Origin: Euprymna scolopes
Taxonomy: Eukaryota; Mollusca; Cephalopoda; Sepiida; Sepiolidae
Length of the DNA: 64,000 nt
Assembly (NCBI GenBank): GCA_024364805.1
Contig: CM044518.1
Location: forward strand, 24,069,601 to 24,133,600
Reading direction: 5' to 3'
Shown here: positions 1 to 13,045 of the stretch, in pieces
How positions within the stretch are numbered: the first letter of the stretch is position 1
How the letters are laid out: each line of letters begins with the position of its first letter
Notes under the pieces: model-generated
What the model saw: the letters and a program-made list of their open reading frames with translations, nothing else
Databases searched by the model: none
What the model was told of the DNA's origin: nothing
Position numbers and translations under genes: made by a program

Positions 1-278
1 GGGTAAAACATAACGTTTATGCTGTTACGACCACTGCCAACCGAAAGCGATTTTTTTTTTAAATTAAGTCTAGACAATCTAAAGGAGAGAATAACTTTCA
101 AAAATATTGGCGAAAAAGGTGACCCTACCTGTAGAAAAGTGCCTAGTTGTAGAAGAAGATATTAATGTTTTTAGCCAATTTTTCGATATTTGCCATGTGA
201 AAGGTCGCAATATAAAACGATATTGATCTTTGTAATATCCGTCGCTTCTATGGACAGTTTAAGGCAGACATGCAAACA

Positions 279-318
279 TGCATACATACATGCATACATA
301 CATACATACATACATACA
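279..318. repeat. (CATA)n microsatellite
   Basis: Tetranucleotide CATA/CATG repeat, slightly impure. The first 278 bases before it show no gene or recognisable element. Confidence 0.9.
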
Positions 319-429
319 TTTATATATTCGTAACTAAAGATTTTCGACCCAAACTGATGAAAAAGCTTGCCCTATTTCTGAATACCCTTTATGTAAAATT
401 TAAAATATTTAGACCAGAAATTGTCTGAG

Positions 430-615
430 TAATTTAGAAGAGAACGAAGAGGTCAAATTTTGTTTAACTTTGACTCCTATTATGACCCCTTAAAATTCAC
501 TGTGTTGGGCTTAACCCAAAATTGTCGGAGGAGTGTGATAGAGTTTACAAAGGTCAAATCGTTGAAGTTTGCCCCCTTACTCGCCAAATTTCTGGCCAAA
601 AACGAAAAAAGAATT
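430..615 (-). mobile_element. Helitron-like internal fragment
   Basis: The reverse strand matches the interior of the Helitron-like units at 6727-7668. Shared blocks include 'cccaaaattgtc', 'gtagagtt', 'aatcgttgaa' and 'atttctggcc' in the same order. It carries no terminal motif, so it is a truncated copy. An open frame of 92 codons on the plus strand here is chance, because it runs antisense through the repeat. Confidence 0.6.
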
Positions 616-1280
616 ATGTGGCTGTTGTGCGAGAGAATAAGGCTTATTTCATCTTGTGATATTAAGACATGTATTGCCAATGTGTACGTTATGTTGCGAT
701 TATATATATTTTCTGTCCTCTATAAAAACGTAAAATGAACTAATAATATATTCGAAAGTCTTAAAAAATTTGAGGCGTTTTATTTGTAATGAATAATTTA
801 CAATTTATATAGAAAAAATATTTTTGTACCGCTTTATTTGTAATTTCTCTATAGTAGTTGTGTAAGTTATAGTTTTCTATATTGTTAACAATGTACAGTA
901 AATAGTGCGCTCTTAAAGCAATCCTTTTACATGATACATTGCATAGACTCTATAATTATCCAAGGGAAAAATGTAAAACGACATCTGCGAGCTAGGAAGT
1001 TTTATTCACTGAAGAATTCAGAGGAAATTAATGATTACATGAAGCAAACAAAATTAACGCTTGTAAAACCTTTTGGCCAATTTAATAACAAAGCTGAAAG
1101 ATAGAATACCTCAACTTTTTCCCTATTAAGGCGGGCATTTGCATATAAAAATAAGTATGTAAAAGCTAATACAAACACATATCTTTTAGCAGTGTTGGTA
1201 CGCTACATCTTTCGTTTTATTTAGCTTCTATCCCTTGCTAAATTGTACAGAGTAGTGTGCGAAAATTATTCGAAAAACAT
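616..1280. other. AT-rich, nothing recognised
   Basis: AT-rich sequence with scattered stops in all frames and no recognised element or coding signal. Confidence 0.6.
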
Positions 1281-1331
<51 letters not shown>

Positions 1332-1372
1332 TTGTGTGTTTGTGTGTGTGTGTGTGTGTATGTGTGTGTGTA
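1281..1372. repeat. (TA)n(TG)n compound microsatellite
   Basis: About 30 bases of TA followed by about 60 of TG with a few interruptions. Confidence 0.95.
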
Positions 1373-4300
1373 AAATAATAACTGGAGTATGTACATGTAA
1401 TTTTTGAATGTATTAGTAATTATCTTTTGGAGAAAAAATGTGCTTTAAACGTTTATGTATTTTTCATATTTACATAATATTAATTTGTTTTAATATACAA
1501 ATATATACTGTCGAGTTTTATAAAAATATATTCAACTTAACCCGTATTTCAAAACAGGGGTATAACATAAAAATCGATGCCACTCTTATGGTGACACTTT
1601 TTATTCCGTTTATGTAAGCAAATCACATGTTCATCTTAGTATACGAATAGTCAGGATATCAACACGCAATAACTCTCAAATGGAATGTAGCATATTCACG
1701 AATAAATAAAGTACCGTAATGTGTACGTAATTGACAAAATGTATGCTATTTTAGGGTTATCGTTATGTTTTCTGTGCATTATTTCAAGTTATATAAACAA
1801 ACACCTATCATAAACAATATATTATATTCTATGAATTCCCACCTATACTAATGGGAACATATTTGCATTGTAATATCTTACATGAGTATAATTATTCTGC
1901 TGGTTTTAGACAACAGTTTTTCTTTGTGTTATTATTTTTTCTTCAATTATCTATATTATTGACATAGAAGTGCGTGCCCTTTTCTGCTATTATGCAGATG
2001 TAAATGTGTTATCGTGCCGCAAAAAGCACAGCATCATAAATATTCTTTAAAAACAATTTTATGACAGATCCTAATTCATCTGGCTTTATCAGTATCATAA
2101 ATCTGAGATGCGTTAATAACATGAAACCAATATTCTCGTTCACAATATGTAAATTTCGAGATTGTTTAATCAGGTTTAGGCTTCAAATTAACGTCTATGA
2201 TGTAGGTATTGTATTGTTTGGAGATAGGAGTATGGCATCTCAAAATGGGTCTGAATAATATCAGTGTTTATATTATTGTAAACTCAAACGGCCAGCTTAG
2301 TTTATACGTAAAATAATGAATTCACTAAACCAAAGATAACAATGGTAAGAAAACTTGACTAAAGCTGCCCAAGTGCTATTACAATTATTCTCACGCATAA
2401 GATGTCTCGCGTAAAACTAAACATATTGCGGCCTCGAAGCTGATATCAAACATAATAAAGAAATCTCCTGGTAAAATTCTCAAACAGTTCATAATAGCTT
2501 GTCTTAATGGTTGGAATAAAAGTGTAATGCGTGCTTTTCTATTTTAATAGATAATCAGGAAATGACAGTTCGCGTTTGATTGTCTCACGTAATCGTCGTC
2601 AACAAGAATCGATTCCGAGCTCAGTAACCTATCTATACAAATACTGTTTTAATCGTAAAAGTGAATAGCGTGATAATATATTAAGACTGTTCAAACTAGT
2701 AAAATTCAAGAAAAGAGAAAAAACATAGCAGTCTTTTTAATAAATAGGAATAAACAATATAACACATATGGCAACATTACGTTAAAAATGATTAAAAATA
2801 TATGGACCCCATTTTGTGAAGATTAACGAAACAGTAATTGTATTACTGGCTACAATAAAAAAGGAAAGAAGACGTACAACGTCTAATGACAAAAGAATTT
2901 GAGGGTAACAACTTTTCCCCTGTCTCTAAACATTTAATAATTATTTTGCCTGTTTTATACTGGTGTATGGACGACAAACATAAACGTATATACACGTGTC
3001 CCAAATATCTCAAATATATACGTAATATTTTTAAAAAAATTATATTTTAATCCAAATACTAATAATCACGTATATCCAATCATCAGTTAAGGAATGATAA
3101 ATAACCGCTGCTCGAAAAATTCAAATCCGATAAAAAGTCTTGGTTTTGCTGAATAGCGCATTTTCTCAGAGTACGTGAAAATAATATATATATATATAGA
3201 TAGATATATATATATATAAATTGCAAGATAATTATGCATTTATGAATTGATGTCGCTTGGCTATTGCAATATGCAGTCATGCGAGTTGTCAATAACATAA
3301 AGGCGACATATCTAGTACAAAAAATAACATCATATTACATATTTCTATTTAATTGCAGCTGAGTTTATTACATGAGACTTCGCTTCGAAATTATGTATGC
3401 GTGTTCAAATGTTTAAAACGAATAGCATCCTCTCAAAAATAACCCTGAGAAGATATAATACAATATCGTACAATGCAATTCGAGTATAGAACCCAGGAGA
3501 AAAAATAACACACTTGATTATCAAAACACTTTGGTGGCATGATGATTGCTTAAGTAAAGCCTACTACTTTTTTTTATTTCGAACGGATCAGATAGATTGC
3601 AAATTGCCTTAGTGTCATAGCTGTTGAAAATATTAGCAGCGTAAAACTAGACAAAACGACACTTATCATTGACAGCAGTCAAAATCACAGATGTGTCATT
3701 GAATCCTCCACGCAGAAAGTTTTAACCGAACAATATTTACCGGCGAAAGTTAAACATTTAAAAAACCGCTCCAGTTGATGTCAGGTACATCGATTTGCAT
3801 ATAAGGACAGAGATGTGAGTGAAAGAGCGCGTCCCAGTATTTTGCGACGAATAAAATAGAAAGATCCTCACGATATAAGTATTTGCGAAATGGTGCCAAG
3901 AAATTGTTAATATAGGGAAAATCTGTTATAATAACGTGTGATATTGGATTCAGAATAAAATAATGATGAAATGACATGGTTTATTGGAGAATGTTAATAA
4001 ATTGTTTTTTTCAGTAGTAGAAAACGATTTCTGATGACCTTTAACGTTCTTTAATGACTGTGAATGCTTTGATAATATCGAACAATATATTGTGAAGCTA
4101 AATAGTTATATATTTTTAATCATATTAATCGTGTTTTATGTCTGTTGGAGGTGTTATGTTTTGAGATTTTACAGGAAGCTTTATATTGGAATGTTCTAAT
4201 ATATAAATCTAACTATGTCTGTTTGTGTGTGTCTTTCTGTCTCCATTTCTCAAATTGTAAATCTTCCCAGACGGATGGTCGCTGGATAGCGTGCAATAAC

Positions 4301-4490
4301 TCAAAAGAGTACGCATTTGGTTGCAAAATTTTGTTAGAGATATTTACTCGTTTAAAATAATAGCTAAATGTTTTAAATAAAAAAGGTGCAAGCTTCAAAT
4401 AAAATACAACTCAGCGAGCGTGACGAGATGGTGTTGTTCTGCGAATGTGCATCACCTGTGCTAATTAAGTTATTTAAAAGTTAGTTTAAA
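1373..4490. other. AT-rich, nothing recognised
   Basis: About 3.1 kb with only short chance open frames (under 76 codons) and a small TA/TAGA patch near 3184-3218. I see no gene, RNA or transposon. Confidence 0.55.
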
Positions 4491-4496
4491 GCGGTG

Positions 4497-4567
4497 GTCC
4501 GTTTAGTGCAATGGATAGCGTGACCAACTACTAATACCAGTGTAGCGAGGTAATTCTCCACCGTTGT
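4497..4567 (+). repeat. tRNA-Arg-like SINE head (degenerate)
   Basis: Contains TAGTGCAATGG, an exact match to the polymerase III box A consensus TRGYNNARNGG, followed by 'ATAGCGTGACCAACTAC', which resembles the D-arm to anticodon-arm part of arginine tRNAs. Box B is badly degraded. tRNA-Arg-related SINEs are known in octopus. No body, tail or target-site duplication was found, so this is a tentative fossil head. Confidence 0.35.
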
Positions 4568-4682
4568 TTTTCTTTGTTTTCTTATTATTTGTTTCCATTT
4601 CGATATTCATGACATTTAAATGTTTTTGAAAACATAATCATAAGTACAGTCTAAAAAAATTCAGAGAAACGTTTGTGTGTAC

Positions 4683-4715
4683 GCATATATATATATATAT
4701 ATATATATGTATACT

Positions 4716-4755
<40 letters not shown>
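4683..4755. repeat. (AT)n microsatellite pair
   Basis: Two AT tracts separated by a short ATACATAC spacer. Confidence 0.95.
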
Positions 4756-4757
<2 letters not shown>

Positions 4758-4824
4758 CTTTTCATTTTCTCCAATCTCCGAATCTTTATGAGTTTTTTGT
4801 TCAAAATCGTGTAAGTTGGATCCA

Positions 4825-4870
4825 TAGCGATGTCTTTCAATAGAGATACCTCTATCATCCTCAGGCATGT
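4825..4870 (-). ncRNA. hammerhead-like stem-loop next to (AT)n
   Basis: On the minus strand, CUGAGGA (4858-4864) is followed by one extra U, a 7-bp stem (GAUAGAG with CUCUAUU, loop GUAU) and GAA (4836-4838), then A/G...C/U-A as a possible stem III and cleavage triplet. This is the order of a type I hammerhead. However, the extra U after A9 and the lack of a convincing stem I mean it is probably a decayed copy. About 80 bases further on in the same direction the sequence enters (AT)n. Confidence 0.35.
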
Positions 4871-4924
4871 TGTAGAAATTGGTTTTCCCCCAATTATATA
4901 CATACATACATATTTTTTATGGTC

Positions 4925-6396
<1,472 letters not shown>

Positions 6397-6412
6397 GTAC
6401 ATTTGTATAATA

Positions 6413-6585
6413 TATACAGGAATTTACATTTATATCGGTAGTCAGTACCGACGGTTTCAAGCCCAGTAGTTGAGGACTGCTCTTAATGTCCGCCTCAGGC
6501 TCTCTTCAGCCGACTCTCATCCTGATGAGGATGAGAGTCGGTACCGACTACCGATATAAATGTAAATCCCTGTATATATTATACA
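6413..6585. repeat. ~170-bp palindromic element with hammerhead
   Basis: The outer arms read 'aatatatacagg(a/g)atttacatttatatcggtagtc' inward on the left and the complement on the right, about 43 bp nearly identical. The centre is asymmetric: the left half keeps a full hammerhead domain (6440-6515, minus) and the right half is a shortened inverted copy with its own hairpin (6512-6540). (AT)n tracts lie on both outer sides. The structure is that of a head-to-head dimer of one unit whose outward strand runs hammerhead, unique arm, (AT)n. Confidence 0.8.
6440..6515 (-). ncRNA. type I hammerhead ribozyme (complete core)
   Basis: Read on the minus strand from 6515 down. Stem I 5' strand AGUCGG (6515-6510). 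Core CUGAAGA (6509-6503). Stem II GAGCCU (6502-6497) pairs with GGGCUU (6464-6459), enclosing a ~32-nt arm with an inner GGAC/GUCC stem. Then GAA (6458-6456), stem III ACC/GGU with loop GUC (6455-6447), A17 (6446), and stem I 3' strand CUGACU (6445-6440), which pairs six bases with AGUCGG including one G-U. All invariant core bases are present; only the freely variable position 7 is A. The NUH site is GUA, so cleavage is predicted between 6446 and 6445. Cleavage in cells is not shown by sequence. Confidence 0.75.
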
Positions 6586-6673
6586 AAAAATATATTGCTC
6601 TTATTTTGAGAAAGGTATTTTCCCTAATAATAGAGCACTGTATGGGATTTCTTTTTCTAAAAGAAAGTACAAG

Positions 6674-6675
<2 letters not shown>

Positions 6676-6729
<54 letters not shown>
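6676..6729. repeat. (AT)n microsatellite
   Basis: Pure AT, about 52 bases. It separates the palindrome from the Helitron-like run. Confidence 0.97.
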
Positions 6730-6733
<4 letters not shown>

Positions 6734-6986
6734 AAAGTGAAAGTGTCCGTGTGGCTGCGTGTTTGTGTGTGTACATTTCCATACGCAATAACTCTATCAA
6801 TTTTAAGTCTACAGACTCGAAATTTGATATATAGGGTACTGAGAATTGGGAAAATGATGTGACCGCATTTCGGCCAGAAATTTGCCTGTTAAAAGGTCAA
6901 AGTTCAACGATGTAGCTTTAGAGAACTCTACCTAACTTCTCCCACAATTTTGGGAACCTGAGCAACGCCGGGCTGAAATGCTAGTA
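6727..6986 (+). mobile_element. Helitron-like unit 1
   Basis: Begins TATAAAAGTGAAAGTGTCCGTG, the typical start of non-autonomous Helitrons (TC..TATAAAAGTG), and ends with a GC-rich hairpin 'GCAACGCCGGGCTG' a few bases before CTAGTA. There are no terminal inverted repeats, no target-site duplication and no coding capacity. Helitrons move by rolling-circle replication using a Rep-helicase supplied elsewhere; a decayed helicase fragment lies at 22405. Confidence 0.7.
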
Positions 6987-7030
6987 TATCTATAAAAGTT
7001 GACGTGTTTGTGTGTCTGTGTCTGTGTGTA

Positions 7031-7089
<59 letters not shown>

Positions 7090-7286
7090 GGCTGTGTGTC
7101 TGTGGACATGGATATAACTTAATAACCTGATTTAAGCCCAAAACAATAAAGGTTAAGGAGTTATAATAGGGATCAAAGTGAAAAAATGACCGTTTTTATT
7201 TTGTTTTTTTTGTTTTTTTTTTTTGGGTGGGGGTGCTTAGCATACACCTCCAAACACCCGGGCAACGCCGTGCTGAATTACTAGTA
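6987..7286 (+). mobile_element. Helitron-like unit 2
   Basis: Starts TCTATAAAAGTTGACGTG directly after the CTAGTA end of unit 1 and ends 'CCCGGGCAACGCCGTGCTG' then CTAGTA. It contains an expanded (CT)n tract at 7034-7084 and a T-rich run near 7200-7224. Its middle differs from units 1 and 3, so it is a related but distinct subfamily. Confidence 0.7.
7034..7084. repeat. (CT)n microsatellite inside Helitron unit
   Basis: About 50 bases of CT expanded from the pyrimidine-rich 5' region of Helitron-like unit 2. Confidence 0.95.
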
Positions 7287-7668
7287 CATCTATAAAAGTG
7301 AAAGTGTTTGTCTGTGTGTGTACTTGTGTGTCTGTGTGTGTACATTTCCGTACGCAATAACTCTGTCAATTTGAAGTCTATAGACTCGAAATTTGATAGG
7401 CAGGGTACTGAGACTTGGGAAAATAGATGTGATCTGTTTGCGGCCAGAAATTAGGCGATTAAGGCGTAAAAGTTCAACGATTGGACTTTTGAGAACTCTA
7501 CCAAACTCCTTTGACAATTTTGGGTCTAAACACTTGAAATTTTAGATATATGTAGATTGGGCATGGATCTAACTTAATAACTTAATTCGAGCCCAAAACT
7601 ATACATGGTAAGGGGTCTTTTTTCTTCGTTTTGCTCAACATACATCTCAAAATACCCGGGCAACTGAT
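7287..7668 (+). mobile_element. Helitron-like unit 3, 3' end truncated
   Basis: Starts TCTATAAAAGTGAAAGTG and is collinear with unit 1 for over 200 bp ('ACGCAATAACTCT', 'AGACTCGAAATTTGATA', 'CGGCCAGAAATT'). Its distal part resembles unit 2. It reaches 'CCCGGGCAAC' but then loses the hairpin partner and CTAG end, so the 3' terminus is missing. Confidence 0.7.
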
Positions 7669-10600
7669 GATTAAAAACACTGACAAATAAACCCATATAA
7701 TACCAAAGCACTAAAACTAATGAGTACACTTGCATAAATTTAAACACGGAAACAACCATGACGGCAATTAATTACGAAATCGGAAAAAATGATACACCGC
7801 GTGGGCAAGATGATATTGGAAAAATAAGTTGCCAATAATGTTTTTTTTTATATGTATTCTTCTCTCATTTTCACTGTTCACGATAATTCAGTTACTCATC
7901 AGTAGTAAAATAAAAAGAAACAAGTATTAGTCATGTTTGTTATTTGCGTCGATTATTGATTGTGTCAGCCATATTTTTTAAATTTAAGATATATAAATAC
8001 GATTTTCGGTCAACATTTTTAAGTAATCTATGACAAAAATACATTCTTGTCAAATATATTAGCTATTGCTGTCGATATATAATATTTTTCTCGTCTATTA
8101 AAAAAGATTTTCCTGCAGATTTTTTTCTACCGATTTAAAAAATGGGTGGTCAACGTTTCTAAACAAAGCAATTCAAAGAAACGAATTGGTGTCCATTTTC
8201 ACCCTCTAGATCTGTAAGTACTTTAATATGAACACGGGTTTGGTAAATTGCCATAAATTCTGTATTGTATCCATCATACTATAACAAGCGCCTTATGAAG
8301 TGCATTGGAACAATTAACAAAAACCTGCAAATTGTACACATACATCACATATTAAACACGCAACAATAATTATTTCAACACTTAAAGCACTCAGATTTAA
8401 AGACTACAACAACATCATCAACAGCAAGAACAGCTAATGAGGCTAAAGGTCTAGGAATATATAAATCAATAACACATAAAATAGCTGTTTATTCAAAGAA
8501 TTACAAAATAATACGTCCATTGAAAATGATACCGCATTTTCACGTAGGAGATTTCTGCTATATACCAGAAGAAGAAAAATGTGTTTTTAGCGTACTACTG
8601 AAGATATGAGACTTTCTTTGGTATCAACTGCAAACAAGGGTCGAATCAGAAAAAACGTGTGCTATTACGAAAAATAAAGACGGTTAACCCAAACAATTAG
8701 TGGATCATCGTAAAGCTTCAGAGTTAATATACGGCATGGTGCTTGAATTTCTGACGCTTAAGCCCGGAACTCTTTTTATTAGACAAGTGTTGGGCATATC
8801 TAAATTTGTCAAGAAAATGATTTTCGTCTACACAGGTATTATAAAAAAAAATATTTCTACGATTTTATGAATTCAGACCTCACTGCAGTCAAATTTAAAT
8901 GTCTATTATTTGAGCAATAATTTATTTCGGGTCGAGATGCGGAACTTAGATTGCGTGTCCGGACAAAGTTTGAAACTGAACAGAATTTAACCCTCGAAAA
9001 ATTAATAGACTAATAATGTTAGGTAATGACATAGTTGATAGTTAAACAGTTATTATCGATCTATCTGTCTATATATCTATTTATCTATCTATCCACTTAT
9101 ATTGTTAAAAATATTGGCAGTTATGTATTGTTTATAGATTAAAGTGTAGCAATGGGATTTAGCTGAGTATATTTACATAAAAGCTGGATTAAAAAACAAA
9201 ATGACTTCGGTTAGGCATAGGTGGAAAAGTAGCAGCTATGATACGCGTGCTTTTTGACTGATGACCTAGCATAACTGCTGTAAGGACGACGGAAAGGGGA
9301 CAAAGGAAAAGCGTTTGAGTTTGGTCACGGAAGTCAACAGACGTGCTTCATTCAGGAAGTGAGGCTGTGAAAAACAAGCATGTAGACACGAAATCTTTGT
9401 GAGGACCATTTGACGTGTCCAGTAGTATTAACATGCAGAAAACTTACTCCAGCGGATACCATTAATTTCCTACATGAGTCATTGGCCTGGTTTTACGTCG
9501 TCGATTGCCTGGTTAATAATGATGCTATCCTAGTCACTTTATTCTAATGCAAAATATTTTGTGAGATATATCAGATAAGCATTTAACAACCCGTAACATG
9601 CCAGCGGTTTCATCACCAGCGTAAGCCCGGTTTAATATAAAATCACATTAGTATTTTAAAAGTTTGCTACAAAGATAAATAACTCTAAAGCGAGCCTCTA
9701 TGATATATCTAGAAAATAAAATTATGGAGAAATTTCAGAAATAATGATTCGTTTTAGGAAATTGCAAAACGAAAATACAGATACCCGGTAATGTTATAGA
9801 TATAATCCATGAAGCAAAATTTACACACAAGGCGCATATGACCAAGATACGCAAACGCATGACAAAGAGGTTAAGAAGAGGTGTCTTATTAAGAATTAGA
9901 GGCTGTTGAAATTATCTCCGACACATTTAATTATGTGATCAGCTTGGAAGTGGGTATTGTGCCTGAACTAACTTATGTGAACAACTCGTAGACTATTCCG
10001 CACTCAATAGATACCGAAGAAAAAGCCGTAAGGTTAAAATCGATATCCGATGGACCACCTTAGAATGTTCTGCCGTTAAACGACCTACCAACCATTTTGT
10101 ATGTTTTTTTTTTTAATAAAGGTTGTTAGCTTATTTCGGCGTTCTGTTTTATCCCTTTAACATTGTTTTGACAGCACAATATAATCATTGAAACTTACAT
10201 TTCGATGTGAAACTTTGAAGCTATTATAGAATAATAATTTGCAAAACAACCACTTCATACTCTACATTGCTATAAAGAGTATGAGATATATGGGGCAAAG
10301 GCACCGTAGTTAAGCATATAAAGCCGCCTATATGTGCACGTTTGCTTGTCCATACCTAGAGCAAGAAATCGAATTATTTGATTGAAAATGTTTAATTTCC
10401 TTGACTTTGATGGCAGATTAGTGTATTGTAAAGTGTAGAACATTAGATAATCAACTTTCAATTCTGGGGAACTTTGCGTATTTTTACTTATGTAATACCA
10501 TATTAAATATTGGGAAATATAGATTTATAATATCACTAATATACATATATATATATATATATGCATATTATAAATAATATATTTTATAACCATTTCGTAT

Positions 10601-11420
10601 TTAAGCATATAATAAATTGATTCAGCCATTGCAATAAGAACATATAATCTTTAGTTATATGTTATTATTAAATTAGTCGAAATAATGACTGTTAAAAACA
10701 AATCTACAATATTACTTATTTATTAGTGCAAACCTACTTTTTACGGTTAAACACAAGGGGAGAGTACATAAACCTCTATTTCTCTAGTTCATTTCAACGG
10801 ATAAAGCGTCGAACCAATATAAGAGACTGAAACGAAAATTAAAATATAACAATATGAGTTTTATATTGACAATTACGTTATTAACACCGACACATATAGA
10901 GAAAATATTAAACTAAATATACCTATCTAAGATATAGTTCGAGTATCATATAACGTCAAGAAAGGCGGGAAAAAATTAAATAATAGTTTTTATAATTAAT
11001 GTTTTTTTCCATAAAAATGTTTTTATTCTTTTCTTTTTTTTATTCTTTTCGTTTTTTAATGTATTAGAAATTTGAGCACACAGAATATAATCTCCTTTTT
11101 TAAGTAAGATAAAAATTCTATTTACACCTGTTTTCGAATGCATATTTAATTACCATCAGAGTATAGTTTTTTTTTTTACAAAATTATTATTTTATTATAT
11201 GAAAACGATGAATTTTGGGGCATAGAACACCGAAAATTAAATACTCTAATAAAATGCATATAACTAGAGGACGTTAACGGCTGCAATATTAACAATGAAA
11301 ATGTCTTCATTATCTTTCAATTTTATCATTTACCGCTTTAAACTGCAACAGTTCGATTTAAACAGGTTTCGGTTATATAAGATTGAAAAAAATAAATTAA
11401 AGTGATGATTCCAACACAGG

Positions 11421-11422
<2 letters not shown>
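7669..11422. other. AT-rich, nothing recognised
   Basis: About 3.7 kb with no open frame above 63 codons and no element I recognise. Small features only: a TATC-rich patch at 9058-9100 and a short AT tract at 10545-10562. Confidence 0.55.
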
Positions 11423-11452
<30 letters not shown>

Positions 11453-12089
11453 NNNNNNNNNNNNNNNNNNNNNNNNNNNNNNNNNNNNNNNNNNNNNNNN
11501 NNNNNNNNNNNNNNNNNNNNNNNNNNNNNNNNNNNNNNNNNNNNNNNNNNNNNNNNNNNNNNNNNNNNNNNNNNNNNNNNNNNNNNNNNNNNNNNNNNNN
11601 NNNNNNNNNNNNNNNNNNNNNNNNNNNNNNNNNNNNNNNNNNNNNNNNNNNNNNNNNNNNNNNNNNNNNNNNNNNNNNNNNNNNNNNNNNNNNNNNNNNN
11701 NNNNNNNNNNNNNNNNNNNNNNNNNNNNNNNNNNNNNNNNNNNNNNNNNNNNNNNNNNNNNNNNNNNNNNNNNNNNNNNNNNNNNNNNNNNNNNNNNNNN
11801 NNNNNNNNNNNNNNNNNNNNNNNNNNNNNNNNNNNNNNNNNNNNNNNNNNNNNNNNNNNNNNNNNNNNNNNNNNNNNNNNNNNNNNNNNNNNNNNNNNNN
11901 NNNNNNNNNNNNNNNNNNNNNNNNNNNNNNNNNNNNNNNNNNNNNNNNNNNNNNNNNNNNNNNNNNNNNNNNNNNNNNNNNNNNNNNNNNNNNNNNNNNN
12001 NNNNNNNNNNNNNNNNNNNNNNNNNNNNNNNNNNNNNNNNNNNNNNNNNNNNNNNNNNNNNNNNNNNNNNNNNNNNNNNNNNNNNNNNN
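11423..12089. other. (AT)n tract then assembly gap
   Basis: AT repeat at 11423-11452 runs into N at 11453-12089 (637 bases). Open frames crossing it are artefacts of the N run. Confidence 0.98.
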
Positions 12090-12345
12090 GATTCATCAGG
12101 CTTATGCGAGGATTTTGTGGTTGCCTCGCCTTTTTATATACGCACATTCAACTGTGTTTATAGTTGGCCAATCTGCTTTTTAGTTTCTACCGCACCCTTC
12201 ATAATCAACCAATGAGCAGACACTTACCCGACAAAAGCCCAGTCACAGTTCACCCGTTCCTTTGTGTGTGCTGTTTTTTTTTGGGGGGGGGCATAGGTAT
12301 CATGTGTTCTGACCTACTTTAAATTAAATGTGTGTGTTTTGTAAA

Positions 12346-12467
12346 TCGGATTTCGAAACCTTTAGAAGTCATACCTTCGTAATATTTCTTGTTATTCATA
12401 TACAGAGAAAACCCGAATAACAAGAAATATTACGTATGTATGACTTCTTTTGATTTCAAAACCCGAT
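12346..12467. repeat. inverted repeat, ~52-bp arms
   Basis: Left arm 12346-12397 and right arm 12414-12467 are near-perfect complements (for example 'gtaatatttcttgttattc' and 'gaataacaagaaatattac') around a 16-base spacer. The right arm runs into the PLE coding remnant that follows, so the left arm looks like an inverted partial duplicate of the PLE 3' region. Confidence 0.8.
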
Positions 12468-12760
12468 ATTATGGCAACAAAGACAAGAAAAACACCGAAT
12501 GAAAACAACCCTAGCAAACAAATACTGGGAACTCAAAGGAAGCAGACGTTCGCCGGTAGTCGAACGGAAAAGAGTAAGACAAGCAAACACATGTAGAGAC
12601 CTAGACGATCCATGTAGATTACGCCTTTATGAAAAATGTTCTATCCTATACTTAAAAAAAAACAACATCTATTTAGCTGTCGGAGAAAAATAGCCAACAA
12701 TTGTGTTCACAGGATAAACTTTACTAAAGAATTGCGATACAAAACAATTTTAAAGCATAC
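12440..12760 (+). pseudogene. Penelope-like element: GIY-YIG endonuclease C-terminus
   Basis: Plus-strand frames give FKTRYYGNKDKKNTE, then TTLANKYWELKGS, then LRLYEKCSILYL, then IANNCVHRINFTKEL. These match, in order, the end of the GIY-YIG endonuclease of Penelope-like elements (FKxRY, TxLSxYIWxLK, CxLCLxEKxxIL, SEIxxxCRHxNKF). In intact PLEs this domain nicks the target and follows the reverse transcriptase. Only the 3' end is present and the frame is broken in more than one place. Downstream it fades into A-rich sequence and then TA repeats. Confidence 0.7.
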
Positions 12761-12794
12761 AATAACAATAGAAAAAAATAAACCTACATATACA

Positions 12795-12843
12795 TAAATT
12801 GCATATATATATATGTGTGTATATATATACGTATATATATACG

Positions 12844-12874
<31 letters not shown>

Positions 12875-12875
12875 T
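12795..12875. repeat. TA/CGTA-rich microsatellite
   Basis: Impure TA repeat with GTGTGT and TACGTA interruptions, immediately 3' of the PLE remnant. Confidence 0.9.
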
Positions 12876-12899
12876 TAAAATGATAATTGTGTAGTTCCA

Positions 12900-13045
12900 G
12901 TGAGAGGAAAAAATATATATATAAAAGAGTGTAGCCATCAACAATTGTGTGGCTTTCAGCCTTTTATTATATTTTTATTTAAAAATATTTTTATAAAGCG
13001 TTTCAACCTTTGTTTCGTTATCTTCAGATATTTTCTTAAAAAGGG
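12900..13045 (-). repeat. hammerhead-like stem and tail
   Basis: On the minus strand CUGAAGA (near 13027) is followed by a weak AAC/GUU stem and GAAACG, then about 130 bases leading to a TA-rich stretch. The core-like bases are present but there is no usable stem III or NUH site. It is best read as a decayed relative of the hammerhead-bearing ends seen at 6.4 and 61.2 kb. Confidence 0.35.

Noticed and set aside
7890-7930. CUGAUGA on the minus strand near 7900 with a downstream GAAA
   Set aside because: Three unpaired bases separate the core from the only possible stem II and no stem III/NUH site follows.
11338-12163. Open frames of ~250-270 codons on both strands
   Set aside because: They are almost entirely N, with (YI)n from an AT microsatellite. 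The same applies to frames at 30403-30854 and 53164-53716.
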